The translations under genes and the position numbers were made by a program. From Arthrobacter agilis (GTDB lineage: Bacteria > Actinomycetota > Actinomycetes > Actinomycetales > Micrococcaceae): a stretch of 64,000 bases of DNA. How positions within the stretch are numbered: position 1 is the first letter of the stretch; each line of letters starts with the position of its first letter. A model generated the notes under the pieces. That model did not search any database, was not told where the DNA came from, and saw nothing but the letters and a program-made list of their open reading frames with translations. The stretch lies in NCBI RefSeq assembly GCF_002157505.1, contig NZ_NFSC01000031.1, positions 744,001 through 808,000 on the forward strand, in the 5' to 3' direction. Positions 1-8,597 of this stretch are shown one piece after another.

Positions 1-523
1 CCCCGACACTCATGTCGTTCGCCGAGTAGGTGTACGCCTCACCCGTCGGAGTCACGCCGTCGGCCGGCTTTCTCAGCGCAAGGTCGGTGTAGGCCTGCGT
101 CCAGGGGATCACTTCGGCACTGACCTCGACCTCTCCGCCGTCGACGACGGCGCCGATGCTGTACCGCGCGTTCGCGGCGGCACCTGCATCGGTCAGCGCC
201 GTGTCGAGGTAGTTGGTGCTGTCCGTGACCGTGGCGATGGCTTCGCCGTTCCGGTACACCGTGAAGTCCGTCCCGGTGACGCCGTCCGCCGTCGCGCCCG
301 TCACCTCCGTCGCCTTGAGCCGCCAGGAGAGGAAGACACCTTCAGGGGTGGCGGCGCCGACGAGGCCCCGGTCCAGGTATTCGAGCTGCACTCCCCCGAT
401 CGCAGCCGCGTTGCCGGGGCCGGGCCCCTGCGCCAGGGCGGGGACGGAGAGTCCACTGAGGGTGAGGACAGTGCCCGTGGCGAGTGCCAGGCACACCGCT
501 GTTTTCTTTGCCGAACTCATCAT
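1..523 (-). CDS. Rhamnogalacturonan lyase, PL11 family (5' part; runs off window start)
   Basis: Only the first 174 codons are present. The start is a double ATG at 523/520 preceded by AAGGGA. Residues 1 to about 32 are a signal peptide: a basic start (SAKK), a hydrophobic core and an ALA-QG cleavage site, so the enzyme is secreted. The mature N-terminus carries LDRGLVGAATPEGVFLSWRL and then GEAYTYSANDMSVG, both typical of the first domain of PL11 lyases, which cleave the rhamnose-galacturonate backbone of pectin rhamnogalacturonan-I by beta-elimination. The catalytic propeller lies outside the window. A LacI-type palindrome at 538-551 sits just upstream and matches two others near sugar genes at 8.5 and 12.1 kb, so this gene is probably in that regulon. 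The family call is firm; exo or endo mode cannot be judged. Confidence 0.88.
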   Translation of the reverse strand, partial: MMSSAKKTAVCLALATGTVLTLSGLSVPALAQGPGPGNAAAIGGVQLEYLDRGLVGAATPEGVFLSWRLKATEVTGATADGVTGTDFTVYRNGEAIATVTDSTNYLDTALTDAGAAANARYSIGAVVDGGEVEVSAEVIPWTQAYTDLALRKPADGVTPTGEAYTYSANDMSVG

Positions 524-537
524 TGAATCCCTTATTT

Positions 538-551
538 GGAAAACGCTTTCC
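538..551. promoter_or_regulatory. LacI-type operator upstream of the PL11 lyase
   Basis: The 14-mer GGAAAACGCTTTCC is a near-perfect palindrome centred on CG, the usual form of LacI/GalR-family operators. It lies 15 bp upstream of the lyase start codon at 523, in the expected promoter region. The same pattern occurs at 8475-8488 and 12143-12156. The local LacI protein (8598-9644) is the obvious candidate to bind it, but this is inference. Confidence 0.72.
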
Positions 552-596
552 TGCTCACGCTATGATTCGGTTCCTGCTTTCGTCAAGGGAGGGCGA

Positions 597-627
597 AGAA
601 AAAGGGAGCAGCCGCGGCTGCTCCCTT
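597..627 (-). terminator. Rho-independent terminator of the mtlA-mtlD unit
   Basis: Positions 602-627 form a perfect 26-bp palindrome with arms of 13 bp (AAGGGAGCAGCCG and its complement). On the minus strand it is followed at once by TTTTTCTTC. It lies 35 bp beyond the mtlD stop and reads in the mtlD direction, so it very probably ends that transcript. Between it and mtlD, at 632-654, there are nearly four tandem copies of GTGCTC, a short simple repeat with no visible role. Confidence 0.88.
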
Positions 628-661
628 CCCTGTGCTCGTGCTCGTGCTCGTGCTTATGCGA

Positions 662-1825
662 TCAGCCGCGCTCCGCGTGGTGGCCGGGCGCGTGCTGTGC
701 GATCAGGTCCCGGACCGGGCCGTACAGCGGATGATCCGCCGGCAGGCCCGTGATCGACGTCGTCGCCTCGCCGGGCTCCTGGGTGGCCAGGATCTCGGCG
801 AGCGCGGTGACTTCGGGATCATCGGGAGCCGAGAAGGCCAGTGCGGCCCGCATCGCCTCGAGCAGCGCCGCGGGGTGCACACCGGTCTCGGCCAGCTCGG
901 CGGCCGGCCCGACGAAGCGCTCCTTCCGGCTCAGCTTCCGCAGCGGCGCCCTGCCGACGCGCACCACTGTGTCCGGAAGGTGCTGGTTCATGAAGCGCCG
1001 CAGGATCTTCTGCACATAGGCTTCCTGCTCCGCGTCGTCGAACCCGTGCTTGGCGACGAGCAGCTGTTTCGTCTCGTCGAGCACGGCCCGCACCTTCGCT
1101 GCGATGGCCTCGTCCGCCATGGCGTCCGCGATCTTCTCGACACCCGCCGCGTAGCCGAAGTAGGCCGCCGACGCATGGCCGGTGTTCACCGTGAACAGCT
1201 TCCGTTCGATGTACGGCTCGAGGTCGTCGACGTAGGTCGCCCCGGGGATCTCGGGTGCATTCCCCTTGAAGGGGGTGCGGTCGATGACCCACTCGAAGAA
1301 GGTCTCCACGGTGACGTCGAGGCCCTGGCCCGCCGCCTGGTTGGGGACGATGCGGTCCACCGCGGTGTTCGCGAAGATCGCCCTGGAGGCGAGGTCCAGT
1401 GCGGCGCCGTCGTACGTCTGCTCGACTTCGCGACGCAGGATGTCCGTCGCGTTGATGGCGTTCTCGCACGCCATCACCTGCAGTGGAGCCAGGTCCTCAC
1501 TCCGGCGGGCGATCGCCTGGGCGATCACCGGCGCCAGGAACTTCAGGACGTTCGGGCCCACCGCCGTGGTGACCATGTCGGCCGTGGCGATCTCACCGAC
1601 GACGTCGTCCTCCTGGGACCGCGAGTTCAGTGCGCGGTAGTTGTCGACCGTCTTGACCGCCGGTTCCTCGCCGACCTCGTGGACGTCGTAGCTCGGCGTC
1701 GAGGCGAGCTGGTCGATCAGGGCGCCAGCGACGTCGGCGAAGACCACCTCGTACCCGGCTTCGTGGAGCAGGAGCCCCACGAAGCCGCGTCCGATGTTGC
1801 CGGCACCGAAATGTACTGCCTTCAC
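662..1825 (-). CDS. mtlD: Mannitol-1-phosphate 5-dehydrogenase
   Basis: The protein of 387 residues oxidises mannitol 1-phosphate to fructose 6-phosphate with NAD+ in the cytoplasm, the step after PTS uptake of mannitol. It opens with the Rossmann motif MKAVHFGAGNIGRGF, which is diagnostic for MtlD, and later shows KLFTVNTGHA and the helical C-terminal half of the polyol dehydrogenase family. Length is normal (about 380). The start is the GTG at 1825, which shares its first base with the TAG stop of mtlA (TAGTG), so translation is coupled to the transporter gene. The strong terminator at 597-627 follows. Confidence 0.95.
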   Translation of the reverse strand: MKAVHFGAGNIGRGFVGLLLHEAGYEVVFADVAGALIDQLASTPSYDVHEVGEEPAVKTVDNYRALNSRSQEDDVVGEIATADMVTTAVGPNVLKFLAPVIAQAIARRSEDLAPLQVMACENAINATDILRREVEQTYDGAALDLASRAIFANTAVDRIVPNQAAGQGLDVTVETFFEWVIDRTPFKGNAPEIPGATYVDDLEPYIERKLFTVNTGHASAAYFGYAAGVEKIADAMADEAIAAKVRAVLDETKQLLVAKHGFDDAEQEAYVQKILRRFMNQHLPDTVVRVGRAPLRKLSRKERFVGPAAELAETGVHPAALLEAMRAALAFSAPDDPEVTALAEILATQEPGEATTSITGLPADHPLYGPVRDLIAQHAPGHHAERG

Positions 1826-3759
1826 TAGGCATTGACCTTTCCGAAGAGGGCGAGGACCTCGTCGACCGACGTGGCCTCATCGAGCTTGGCCACCTGGTCC
1901 TTGTCCGAGAAGACGCGGGCGATCGCGGACAGGATGGAGAGGTGCTCGTTGTTGACGCCTGCGACGCCGACCACGAACTTCACCTGCTTGCCGTTCCAGT
2001 CGATACCCTCCGGGTAGCGCACGATCGACACGGCGGAGCGCCGGATGAGGTCCTTCGCCGCGTTGGTACCGTGCGGGATCGCGAGGAAGTTGCCCATGTA
2101 GGTGGGGACGGACTTCTCGCGCTCGTGCATCGCCGCGACGTAGCTGGAGTCCACGGCACCGCGGTCGACCAGCAGGCGGCCGGCCTCGTTGATGGCTTCC
2201 TCCTGCGTCGTCGCCCTGCCGCGCAGGACCACGCTCTCCTCGGCGAGGACGTCATGAGCGGCGGTCCCGGCATCGGCGTCGGCTGCTACGTCGGCGGGCA
2301 TCGGGTTCTTCGGATCGACCCCGCTGTCAGCGGCAGCACTGGCACGCACCAGCTCGACGATCTCGTCGTAGCGCGGGCTGTTCATGAAGTTGTCGACGGA
2401 GACGTGCGTCGCGCTCTGGGTCAGGGGCTCGGCGCGGGCGGCGAGGTCCTGGTGGGTGACGACGACGTCGTAGTCGTCCTTCAGGTTGGCGATGGCCAGG
2501 TTCGAGACCTTGACGTCCGGGAAGCCTGCCGCCTTGATCTTGTTGCGCAGCACCGACGCGCCCATCGCCGAGGAACCCATGCCGGCGTCGCAGGCGAACA
2601 CGATGTTGCGGATGGGCCCGTCCGTAGCGCCCGAGGAGCGGAAGTTACCGGCGACGGAGCTCTTCTTGCCCTTGAGGCCTTCCATCTTCGAAGCCGCACC
2701 GGCGATATCGTCATCGGTGGACTTGCTGGTCTTCAGGATGACCGAGCCGATCAGGAAGGAGACTGCGGCGGCCATCAGGACCGACAGGGTGATGCCGAGG
2801 AAGCTGTCCTGAGCCGTCGCCGCGTAGACGGCGATGATGCTGCCGGGCGCGGCGGGCGAGCGGAGACCGGCCCCGGTGAGCACGAGCGTGAAGATTCCCG
2901 CCATGCCGCCGCCGATGACGGCGAGGACCATGAGGGGCTTCATCAGGACGTACGGGAAGTAGATCTCGTGGATTCCGCCGAGGAACTGGATGATGACGGC
3001 GCCAGGGGCCGACGCCTTGGCCACGCCGCGGCCGAAGACCGAGTAGGCCAGCAGGAGGCCGAGGCCGGGACCGGGGTTCGCCTCGAGAAGGAACAGGAAC
3101 GATTTGCCCGTCTCGGTTGCCTGCTCGGTGGCAAGGGGCGTGAGCACGCCGTAGTTGATGGCATTGTTCAGGAACAGGATCTTGGCAGGCTCGATCAGGA
3201 TGCTCGTAAAGGGCAGCAGCCCCGAGCTGACCAGGAAGTCCACGCCCTTGCCGGCCACATCACTGAAGAGTGTGACCAGCGGGCCGACGGCAAGCAGACC
3301 GAAGACCGCCATGATGGCCGCGAGGATTCCCGCAGAGAAGTTGTTGACGAGCATCTCGAAGCCGGGGCGGATCTTGCCGTCCCAGATCGCGTCGATCTTC
3401 TTCATGAGGAAAGCCGCCAGAGGGCCCATGATCATCGCTCCGATGAACATGGGGATGTCCGTTCCGACGATCACGCCCATCGTCGCCGCCGCACCGACGA
3501 CGCCACCGCGGACGTCGTAGACCATCCTGCCGCCGGTGTAGCCGATCAGAAGGGGCAGTAGGTAGGTGATCATCGGACCAACAAGGGCTCCGATCGTCTC
3601 GTTCGGGAAGTATCCCGCGGGGATGAAGAGCGCCGTCACCAGCCCCCACGCGATGAAGGCGCCGATGTTGGGCATGATCATCCCGGACAGGAACGTCCCG
3701 AATTTCTGTACGCGGACCCGGGCGCTGGTGCCGGACCTCGCTTCTAGTTGTGTTGCCAC
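1825..3759 (-). CDS. mtlA: PTS mannitol transporter, fused EIICBA
   Basis: A fused PTS permease of 644 residues imports mannitol and phosphorylates it to mannitol 1-phosphate. The membrane EIIC domain covers about residues 15-345 and includes GGIHEIYFPYV (261-271). EIIB follows with its phosphocysteine at Cys390 in FACDAGMGSSAMG. EIIA is about 500-644 with the phosphohistidine His563 in LAIPHGT. All three domains are complete. The GTG start at 3759 has AAGGA six bases upstream. It is the first gene of an mtlA-mtlD pair and lies downstream of a TetR gene on the same strand. A small hairpin (3779-3794, CCCGCAG arms) sits in the gap and could be a weak terminator or attenuator. The phosphate donor chain needs EI, encoded divergently at 4666, and HPr, which is not in the window. 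Confidence 0.96.
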   Translation of the reverse strand: MATQLEARSGTSARVRVQKFGTFLSGMIMPNIGAFIAWGLVTALFIPAGYFPNETIGALVGPMITYLLPLLIGYTGGRMVYDVRGGVVGAAATMGVIVGTDIPMFIGAMIMGPLAAFLMKKIDAIWDGKIRPGFEMLVNNFSAGILAAIMAVFGLLAVGPLVTLFSDVAGKGVDFLVSSGLLPFTSILIEPAKILFLNNAINYGVLTPLATEQATETGKSFLFLLEANPGPGLGLLLAYSVFGRGVAKASAPGAVIIQFLGGIHEIYFPYVLMKPLMVLAVIGGGMAGIFTLVLTGAGLRSPAAPGSIIAVYAATAQDSFLGITLSVLMAAAVSFLIGSVILKTSKSTDDDIAGAASKMEGLKGKKSSVAGNFRSSGATDGPIRNIVFACDAGMGSSAMGASVLRNKIKAAGFPDVKVSNLAIANLKDDYDVVVTHQDLAARAEPLTQSATHVSVDNFMNSPRYDEIVELVRASAAADSGVDPKNPMPADVAADADAGTAAHDVLAEESVVLRGRATTQEEAINEAGRLLVDRGAVDSSYVAAMHEREKSVPTYMGNFLAIPHGTNAAKDLIRRSAVSIVRYPEGIDWNGKQVKFVVGVAGVNNEHLSILSAIARVFSDKDQVAKLDEATSVDEVLALFGKVNA

Positions 3760-3820
3760 TTTTTTCCTTACCGTTGTCCCCGCAGCTCTGCGGGAAGGGA
3801 TGGGTTGTGAGGGAGAAGCG

Positions 3821-4549
3821 TCAGCTTGCCGACCTGCTGGAGATGCGCTGGAGCCATTCGAGGAAGAGCTTCAGTTCCGAGCTGGAGAGCTGGTCGGGGT
3901 GCGAGGACTGCAGCGCGGCGTTGAGTGCTATGGCCGCCACGACCACCGAGGGCGTTCCCTCCGTGTCCGTGGTGGGATCGGCCTCGGAATCCGTGGCCAC
4001 CGCCGAGATCACGGCCTCCCGGGTCATGGCGGACAACTCGAGGTTGCGCTTGGCCGCCGGCTCCGCGATCAGCATGAGCGTAACGCCGATGTTGGCGGCG
4101 AGCATGCTGCGCGCGGCTTCGTGCGGTGACACCACGAGGCGCGCTGCCGCGGCCGCCCGCCCCAGCACCTCCTCGAGGAATGCCTCCGCGCTGGCCACCA
4201 TGGACGGCCGGCGCTCGGGCTGGATGTTGCCGAACATCACCAGGTAGAGGTGCGGGTGGTCGAGGCCGAACTGCACGTGGTTGTCCCAGTGCATCCGGAG
4301 GTCCTCGATGGGCTGTCCCGACGTCGGGAGGCTCCTCTCGGCGTCGAGGTACTCGGAGAAACCCTCGGCGACGACGGCGTCGAACAGGCCCTCCTTGTCA
4401 CCGAAGTGGTGGTACAGGGTTGGAGCGGTGACCCGAGCGGCCTGGGTGATCTGCCGGGTCGATACGGGCTCGCCGTTGGATTCCGCGAGCAGTGCCGCGG
4501 CCGCCCTGAGGAGCCGAACCTTAGGCGCTGGTTCGCCTACTTTTTTCAT
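3821..4549 (-). CDS. TetR/AcrR-family transcriptional regulator
   Basis: The protein has 242 residues with an N-terminal TetR DNA-binding domain: a helix-turn-helix around residues 30-60 including STRQITQAARVTAPTLYHHF and GDKEGLFDAVV. The rest is an all-helical ligand and dimerisation domain whose ligand cannot be read from sequence. The gene lies between mtlA and the divergent ptsI, on the mtlA strand. The likely role is control of the mannitol/PTS genes and itself, but this rests on position only. Only a weak AGG precedes the ATG at 4549. The spacer toward ptsI contains small repeats (4554-4578) that could be its operator. TetR-type control of a mannitol PTS is less usual than the MtlR type known in Firmicutes. 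Confidence 0.88.
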   Translation of the reverse strand: MKKVGEPAPKVRLLRAAAALLAESNGEPVSTRQITQAARVTAPTLYHHFGDKEGLFDAVVAEGFSEYLDAERSLPTSGQPIEDLRMHWDNHVQFGLDHPHLYLVMFGNIQPERRPSMVASAEAFLEEVLGRAAAAARLVVSPHEAARSMLAANIGVTLMLIAEPAAKRNLELSAMTREAVISAVATDSEADPTTDTEGTPSVVVAAIALNAALQSSHPDQLSSSELKLFLEWLQRISSRSAS

Positions 4550-4553
4550 GCCT

Positions 4554-4578
4554 GCTACCGTAGCACCTATAGCACCGT
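4554..4578. promoter_or_regulatory. Possible TetR operator between tetR and ptsI
   Basis: The divergent spacer has an 11-mer palindrome with a central base (GCTACCGTAGC, 4554-4564). It overlaps a direct repeat of TAGCACC (4561-4567 and 4570-4576). Its place just before the tetR start suggests an operator, but the symmetry is short. Confidence 0.35.
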
Positions 4579-4665
4579 TATATGAACTGGGTCACAAAGT
4601 TCTTTGCCTCAGGCGGCACAATGGTGTTAGACCAAGACCACACGGCAAGGAAACGAGGACGTTCA

Positions 4666-6348
4666 ATGGAGAATTTCGCAGGGGTCGGAGTCAGCCCCGG
4701 ACGCGTGATCGGCCCTATCCGCCATATGCCGAAATCGGTCAGCGAACCTCCCGCAGGTGAACGGCACGCCCCCGATGCTCCCGAAGAAGCCGTAGCCGCC
4801 CTGAAGGCCGCCTCGAAGGCCGTCCAGGAAGAGCTCAAGCGCAGGGCGGGGATCGCCAAGGGCGACGCGCAGGCCGTCCTGCAGGCGACATCGCTCATGG
4901 CGGCGGACCCCATGCTGCTGAAGTCGGCGACCAAACTCATCAACAACGGCGCCTCCCCCGCCCGGGCGGTCTGGGAGGCGGGCGCATCCGTTGCCGAGAT
5001 GCTCCACAACCTGGGCGGATACATGGCCGAGCGCACCGCCGACGTCCTCGACGTGCGGTCCCGGATCGTCGCCGAACTCCGTGGGCTGCCCGCGCCGGGC
5101 ATCCCGTCGTCGGACACGCCCTTCATCCTCGTCGCCGAGGACCTCGCCCCTGCCGACACGGCCACCCTGGACCCCGCGCAGGTCCTCGCCCTCGTCACCT
5201 CCGGCGGCGGACCGCAGTCGCACACGGCCATCATCGCCCGCTCCCTCGGACTCCCCGCCGTCGTGGCTGCGTCGGGCGTCGACGACATCGCCGACGGCAC
5301 GGTCGTCTTCGTGGACGGGGCGGCCGGGACCATCTCGCTCGACCCCGGGGCGGAAGAGGAGGCCGCAGCCGAGGCCTACCGGGCCGCCGCGGCGGCCCTC
5401 ACGGTCTTCGACGGCGTCGGCGTGACCGCGGACGGGCACGAGGTTCCCCTGCTGGCCAACGTGGGTGGAGCCAAGGACGCCGTGAAGGCCGCCGAAGCGA
5501 AGGCGCAGGGCGTGGGCCTGCTCCGCACCGAGTTCTGTTTCCTCGAGCGGGACACGGAGCCGACGTCGGAAGAACAGATCGAGGCGTACAAGGGCGTCTT
5601 CGACGCCTTCCCCGGCAAGAAGGTGGTGGTCCGCACGCTGGATGCCGGCGCCGACAAGCCACTCCCCTTCCTCACGGACTCCACCGAGCCGAACCCGGCA
5701 CTGGGCGTCCGCGGCTACCGCACCGACCTCACGTCCCCCGGCGTCCTCGAGCGCCAGCTCAGCGCCATCGCCGAAGCCGCCTCCCAGGCGACCGCGGACG
5801 TGTGGGTCATGGCGCCCATGATCTCCACGGCCGAGGAGGCCGCGGACTTCGCCAAGCTGTGCAGCAACGCCGGCCTGCAGACGCCCGGCGTCATGGTCGA
5901 GGTTCCGTCGGCTGCCCTGATGGCCGAGGCCATCCTCGGCGCGGTGTCCTTCGCCAGTCTCGGCACGAACGACCTCACGCAGTACACGATGGCCGCGGAC
6001 CGCCAGCTCGGCTCCCTGGCCGCCCTCAACAACTCCTGGCAGCCCGCGGTGCTCCGCATGGTCAAGCTGACCGTCGAGGGCAGCGCGGCCGAAGGGCATG
6101 CGAAGCCGGTGGGTGTCTGCGGCGAGGCGGCAGCGGATCCCGCCCTCGCCGTCGTCCTCGTGGGACTCGGCGTCTCGACCCTGTCCATGACCCCCCGGGC
6201 CCTCGCCGGTGTCGGCGCGGTTCTCAACAGCGTGACCCTCGCCGAGGCGCAGCGGATCGCCGGCATCGCCGTGGCCGCACCGACGGCGGCGGAGGCTCGC
6301 TCGCGTGCCCGGGCCGAACTGCCCGTCCTGGAACCGCTCGGTCTCTGA
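4666..6348 (+). CDS. ptsI: Phosphoenolpyruvate-protein phosphotransferase (PTS enzyme I)
   Basis: Enzyme I of 560 residues takes phosphate from PEP and passes it to HPr, feeding all PTS permeases including mtlA next door. The phospho-histidine domain shows GGGPQSHTAIIARSLGLP with the active His at residue 186. The C-terminal PEP-binding barrel shows GVGLLRTEFCFLERD, GANPALGVRGYR-like and TNDLTQYTMAADR motifs. I place the start at ATG 4666, with AACGAGGA seven bases before it and MENFAGVGVSPGRVIG as a normal EI N-terminus. An in-frame extension to 4582 exists but adds unrelated residues. The gene is transcribed away from tetR-mtlA-mtlD. ptsH (HPr) is not found nearby, so the general PTS genes are split in this genome. 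Confidence 0.96.
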   Translation: MENFAGVGVSPGRVIGPIRHMPKSVSEPPAGERHAPDAPEEAVAALKAASKAVQEELKRRAGIAKGDAQAVLQATSLMAADPMLLKSATKLINNGASPARAVWEAGASVAEMLHNLGGYMAERTADVLDVRSRIVAELRGLPAPGIPSSDTPFILVAEDLAPADTATLDPAQVLALVTSGGGPQSHTAIIARSLGLPAVVAASGVDDIADGTVVFVDGAAGTISLDPGAEEEAAAEAYRAAAAALTVFDGVGVTADGHEVPLLANVGGAKDAVKAAEAKAQGVGLLRTEFCFLERDTEPTSEEQIEAYKGVFDAFPGKKVVVRTLDAGADKPLPFLTDSTEPNPALGVRGYRTDLTSPGVLERQLSAIAEAASQATADVWVMAPMISTAEEAADFAKLCSNAGLQTPGVMVEVPSAALMAEAILGAVSFASLGTNDLTQYTMAADRQLGSLAALNNSWQPAVLRMVKLTVEGSAAEGHAKPVGVCGEAAADPALAVVLVGLGVSTLSMTPRALAGVGAVLNSVTLAEAQRIAGIAVAAPTAAEARSRARAELPVLEPLGL

Positions 6349-6374
6349 CCGAGCCGGTCCCGGCGCCGCCCTGC

Positions 6375-7289
6375 CTACGGCCGGACCGCCCCTGCAGCTC
6401 CTCCGGCTACCTCTGCCTGCTGGGCCGCCGCGGCGAACCCGGTGTCCGGCACCGGTCCGTCCGCGGTGAGGAGCGACCAGCTCCAGTCGAGGATGTCGCC
6501 GGTCCCCAGATGCACCTCCTGATGGAAGAACGGCGCCGCGCACAGCATGGGGGTGCCCGTGCTGCGGACGAACCACGGGGTGGGGCTTCCCGGATTGTCA
6601 GCCGCCGGCACCATGAGGACCGATGCCGTACCGGACCGGAGCCCGAGCCAGGGGTGCCTGCCGCCCATGGCCTCGGCCTCGGGAATGGATCCGGCTCCCC
6701 CGGCCGGCCCGGCGATGATCGCCGCTCCGTCGAACGACGCCGGGAGGCGCAGGAAGAAACCGCCGTAGCCCGCGTCCGGGCGGCCCGCCGTCGTCGGGCT
6801 CCCGAATGCGAGCGGCCCCCCGCTGGTGTTGGCCCACCTGCTCCGCACGGAGGTGAGGATCCACTCGGAGCCGGCGGCAGTCACGCTCTCCGCGTGCCAG
6901 GTCCGCTCCTCCGTCAGGAAGCTGCTCCCGTCCGCCGCACGCCAGTCGATCTGCTGGACCACCCCGCCCCCCACACGCACCGTACTGCGCACCCGCTGGG
7001 AGCCGTTGTTCGGCAGTTGCACGTAGCCCTGTCCGTCGCTGTAGGTCGGGCCGCCCCACAGGTTGACCGGGTGGGCCTGCCCGGCGACGGCGATGTTCGA
7101 GACGGCGATGCTGAGGCCCCAGTGCCAGGGGTGGTCCGCGGGTCGGTAGTCGGTGACGGGGAGCCCGCTGGGCGTCGGTACCGGATGCAGGAAGGGCCGG
7201 GGCGAATGCTGCTCCGGTTCCCTCCCGCCGCCGTGCAGGATGCCGGCACCGCACCCTTCCGTGGTCAGGGTTACCGGGTCGGTCATCAC
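6375..7289 (-). CDS. PmoA-like protein (DUF6807 family)
   Basis: The protein has 304 residues and belongs to the PmoA/DUF6807 family, as shown by RPFLHPVPTPSGLPVTDYRP, DHPWHWGLSIAVSNI and VNLWGGPTY near the start and by DWSWSLLTADG near the end. The family has no proven enzymatic reaction. Despite the old name it is not a methane monooxygenase subunit. In actinobacteria it is usually found beside Gfo/Idh/MocA oxidoreductases and LacI regulators, as here. The start overlaps the stop of the upstream oxidoreductase gene by four bases (ATGA), so the two are co-translated. There is no signal peptide, so it is cytoplasmic. I infer a role in handling a sugar derivative, perhaps as a mutarotase-like or hydrolase-like beta-sandwich. 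This is unproven. Confidence 0.8.
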   Translation of the reverse strand: MMTDPVTLTTEGCGAGILHGGGREPEQHSPRPFLHPVPTPSGLPVTDYRPADHPWHWGLSIAVSNIAVAGQAHPVNLWGGPTYSDGQGYVQLPNNGSQRVRSTVRVGGGVVQQIDWRAADGSSFLTEERTWHAESVTAAGSEWILTSVRSRWANTSGGPLAFGSPTTAGRPDAGYGGFFLRLPASFDGAAIIAGPAGGAGSIPEAEAMGGRHPWLGLRSGTASVLMVPAADNPGSPTPWFVRSTGTPMLCAAPFFHQEVHLGTGDILDWSWSLLTADGPVPDTGFAAAAQQAEVAGGAAGAVRP

Positions 7290-8428
7290 GGGCCGGTGGA
7301 CAGGACCCCGGGCCGGCCCTCGATCACCTGCCCGGACAGGCTTCCGCGCAGCGCGGGGTCCGCCAGATCCTCCCGCGTGACCCAGCGGCCCTCCCGCGCG
7401 GAGGCATACATGCCGGTGACGATCTCCAGGGCGCGGGCCGGGTGCGCCACGATGCCCGGCATCCCGTGCCCGGCGGTGAGCGACGCGTAGATCGCGGCGA
7501 AGAGGGCGTCATGCCCGCTCGGGACCTCCTGCCCGAGCAGCGCCCAGGAAGCCGCCGTCGCCTCATCGACGTGAGGTGCCGGGGTGATCGTCCAGTGCGC
7601 GTGGCCGTGGCCGTACAGGTGCTCGAGCTCGATCGTCGCGTTCTCCGTGTCGATGCGGAGGAGGCTGGACTGCCGCGGCGCGAGGACCGTGGACACCACC
7701 GACGCGACGGCACCCGATGCGAAGACGAGGGACGCGTGGGAGAGGTCCTCGGTCTCGACGTCGCGGTCGAGGCGCCACATGGCCGCGTGCACGGCGGACC
7801 ACTCGCCCAGCAGGTAGGCGAGCAGGTCGACCTGGTGGCTGCCGTGGCTGAGCGTGGTGCCCCCACCCTCCGTAGCCCAGGTGCCCCTCCACGGGACGGC
7901 GAAGTACTCGGCCGTCCGGTACCACTGCGTCTGGCAGAGCGCGGAGAGCGGGCGCCCGAGGACGCCCGCGTCCAGTAACCCCTTCACGTGGGCGGCAGCG
8001 GTTCCCGAGCGCTGCTGGAACACGACGGCGAGGCCCCGATCCGCCGCGCGGCCGGCGTCGGTCATGGCATCGAGCTGGGCGAGGCTGAGGGCGGCGGGCT
8101 TCTCGACGACGACGTGGGCACCTGCCGCGAACGCGGCTGCTGCCTGCTCGGCATGGCCTCCCGGAGGCGTGCAGACGTGGAGGACGTCGATACTCTCCCC
8201 TTCGAGGAGATCCTCCAGCGACGGGTAGCGGGAGGGAAGTCCGTACGTCTCCGCGAAGGCCGTGAGGTGGCTTTCGGACGGATCGGCGGCTGCGACCAGC
8301 TCCACGCCGGGCAGGAGGTGCAGGGCTTGGGCGTGGAGATGCGCTACCGCGCCGGTGCCCAGGATCGCGGCCCGGAGGGGCATCTGGAAAGCAGCGGCGG
8401 GTTCGGCGGCCGGACTCGACTGGGGCAC
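7286..8428 (-). CDS. Gfo/Idh/MocA-family NAD(P)-dependent oxidoreductase
   Basis: A sugar-type dehydrogenase of 380 residues. It has an N-terminal Rossmann domain (PLRAAILGTGAVAHLHAQAL, residues about 17-36), then DVLHVCTPPGGHAEQA and HVVVEKPAALS. The EKP motif carries the usual lysine of this family. The C-terminal half is the family's alpha/beta domain. The start is GTG 8428 with GGAGGA five bases upstream. An internal ATG at 8383 would also leave a complete domain. It is the first gene of a two-gene unit with the PmoA-like gene. The LacI-type palindrome at 8475-8488 lies 46 bp upstream, between it and the divergent lacI gene. Substrate unknown, likely a cyclic polyol or oxidised hexose. 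Confidence 0.88.
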   Translation of the reverse strand: MPQSSPAAEPAAAFQMPLRAAILGTGAVAHLHAQALHLLPGVELVAAADPSESHLTAFAETYGLPSRYPSLEDLLEGESIDVLHVCTPPGGHAEQAAAAFAAGAHVVVEKPAALSLAQLDAMTDAGRAADRGLAVVFQQRSGTAAAHVKGLLDAGVLGRPLSALCQTQWYRTAEYFAVPWRGTWATEGGGTTLSHGSHQVDLLAYLLGEWSAVHAAMWRLDRDVETEDLSHASLVFASGAVASVVSTVLAPRQSSLLRIDTENATIELEHLYGHGHAHWTITPAPHVDEATAASWALLGQEVPSGHDALFAAIYASLTAGHGMPGIVAHPARALEIVTGMYASAREGRWVTREDLADPALRGSLSGQVIEGRPGVLSTGP

Positions 8429-8474
8429 GGATCCTCCAACGGGAACAGGAATGCGATTCCGGAAACACTAACAG

Positions 8475-8488
8475 AGAAAGCGTTTACC
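8475..8488. promoter_or_regulatory. LacI-type operator in the divergent lacI/oxidoreductase spacer
   Basis: AGAAAGCGTTTACC is a 14-bp imperfect palindrome centred on CG, of the same type as the sites at 538 and 12143. It lies 46 bp before the oxidoreductase GTG and 110 bp before the lacI ATG, so the regulator could control both divergent units. Confidence 0.68.
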
Positions 8489-8597
8489 CAGCGCGTGCGG
8501 TAACGCCGGCCCAGTAGCGCGCCGTGCGAGAATGGCACTTTCCGGAATTCCCCGGGGTGTCGCCAGAGCGGCCGATGCCCCCACCGTCAGGAGAGCA

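Noticed and set aside
632-654. GTGCTC tandem copies as a CRISPR or regulatory array
   Set aside because: Only about four 6-bp units without spacers; a simple sequence repeat.
632-1828. Long plus-strand frame opposite mtlD
   Set aside because: It is the antisense shadow of a well-identified gene in high-G+C DNA; it has no family motif and no ribosome site.
1942-3561. 540-codon plus-strand frame opposite mtlA
   Set aside because: His/Asp/Arg-rich composition typical of antisense frames; mtlA on the other strand has all expected motifs.
4582-4665. N-terminal extension of ptsI
   Set aside because: The ribosome site AACGAGGA fits ATG 4666, and the extra 28 residues do not belong to enzyme I.
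4663-6576. 637-codon minus-strand frame over ptsI
   Set aside because: Antisense frame, low-complexity Gly/Arg/His, no motif; the plus-strand ptsI is certain.
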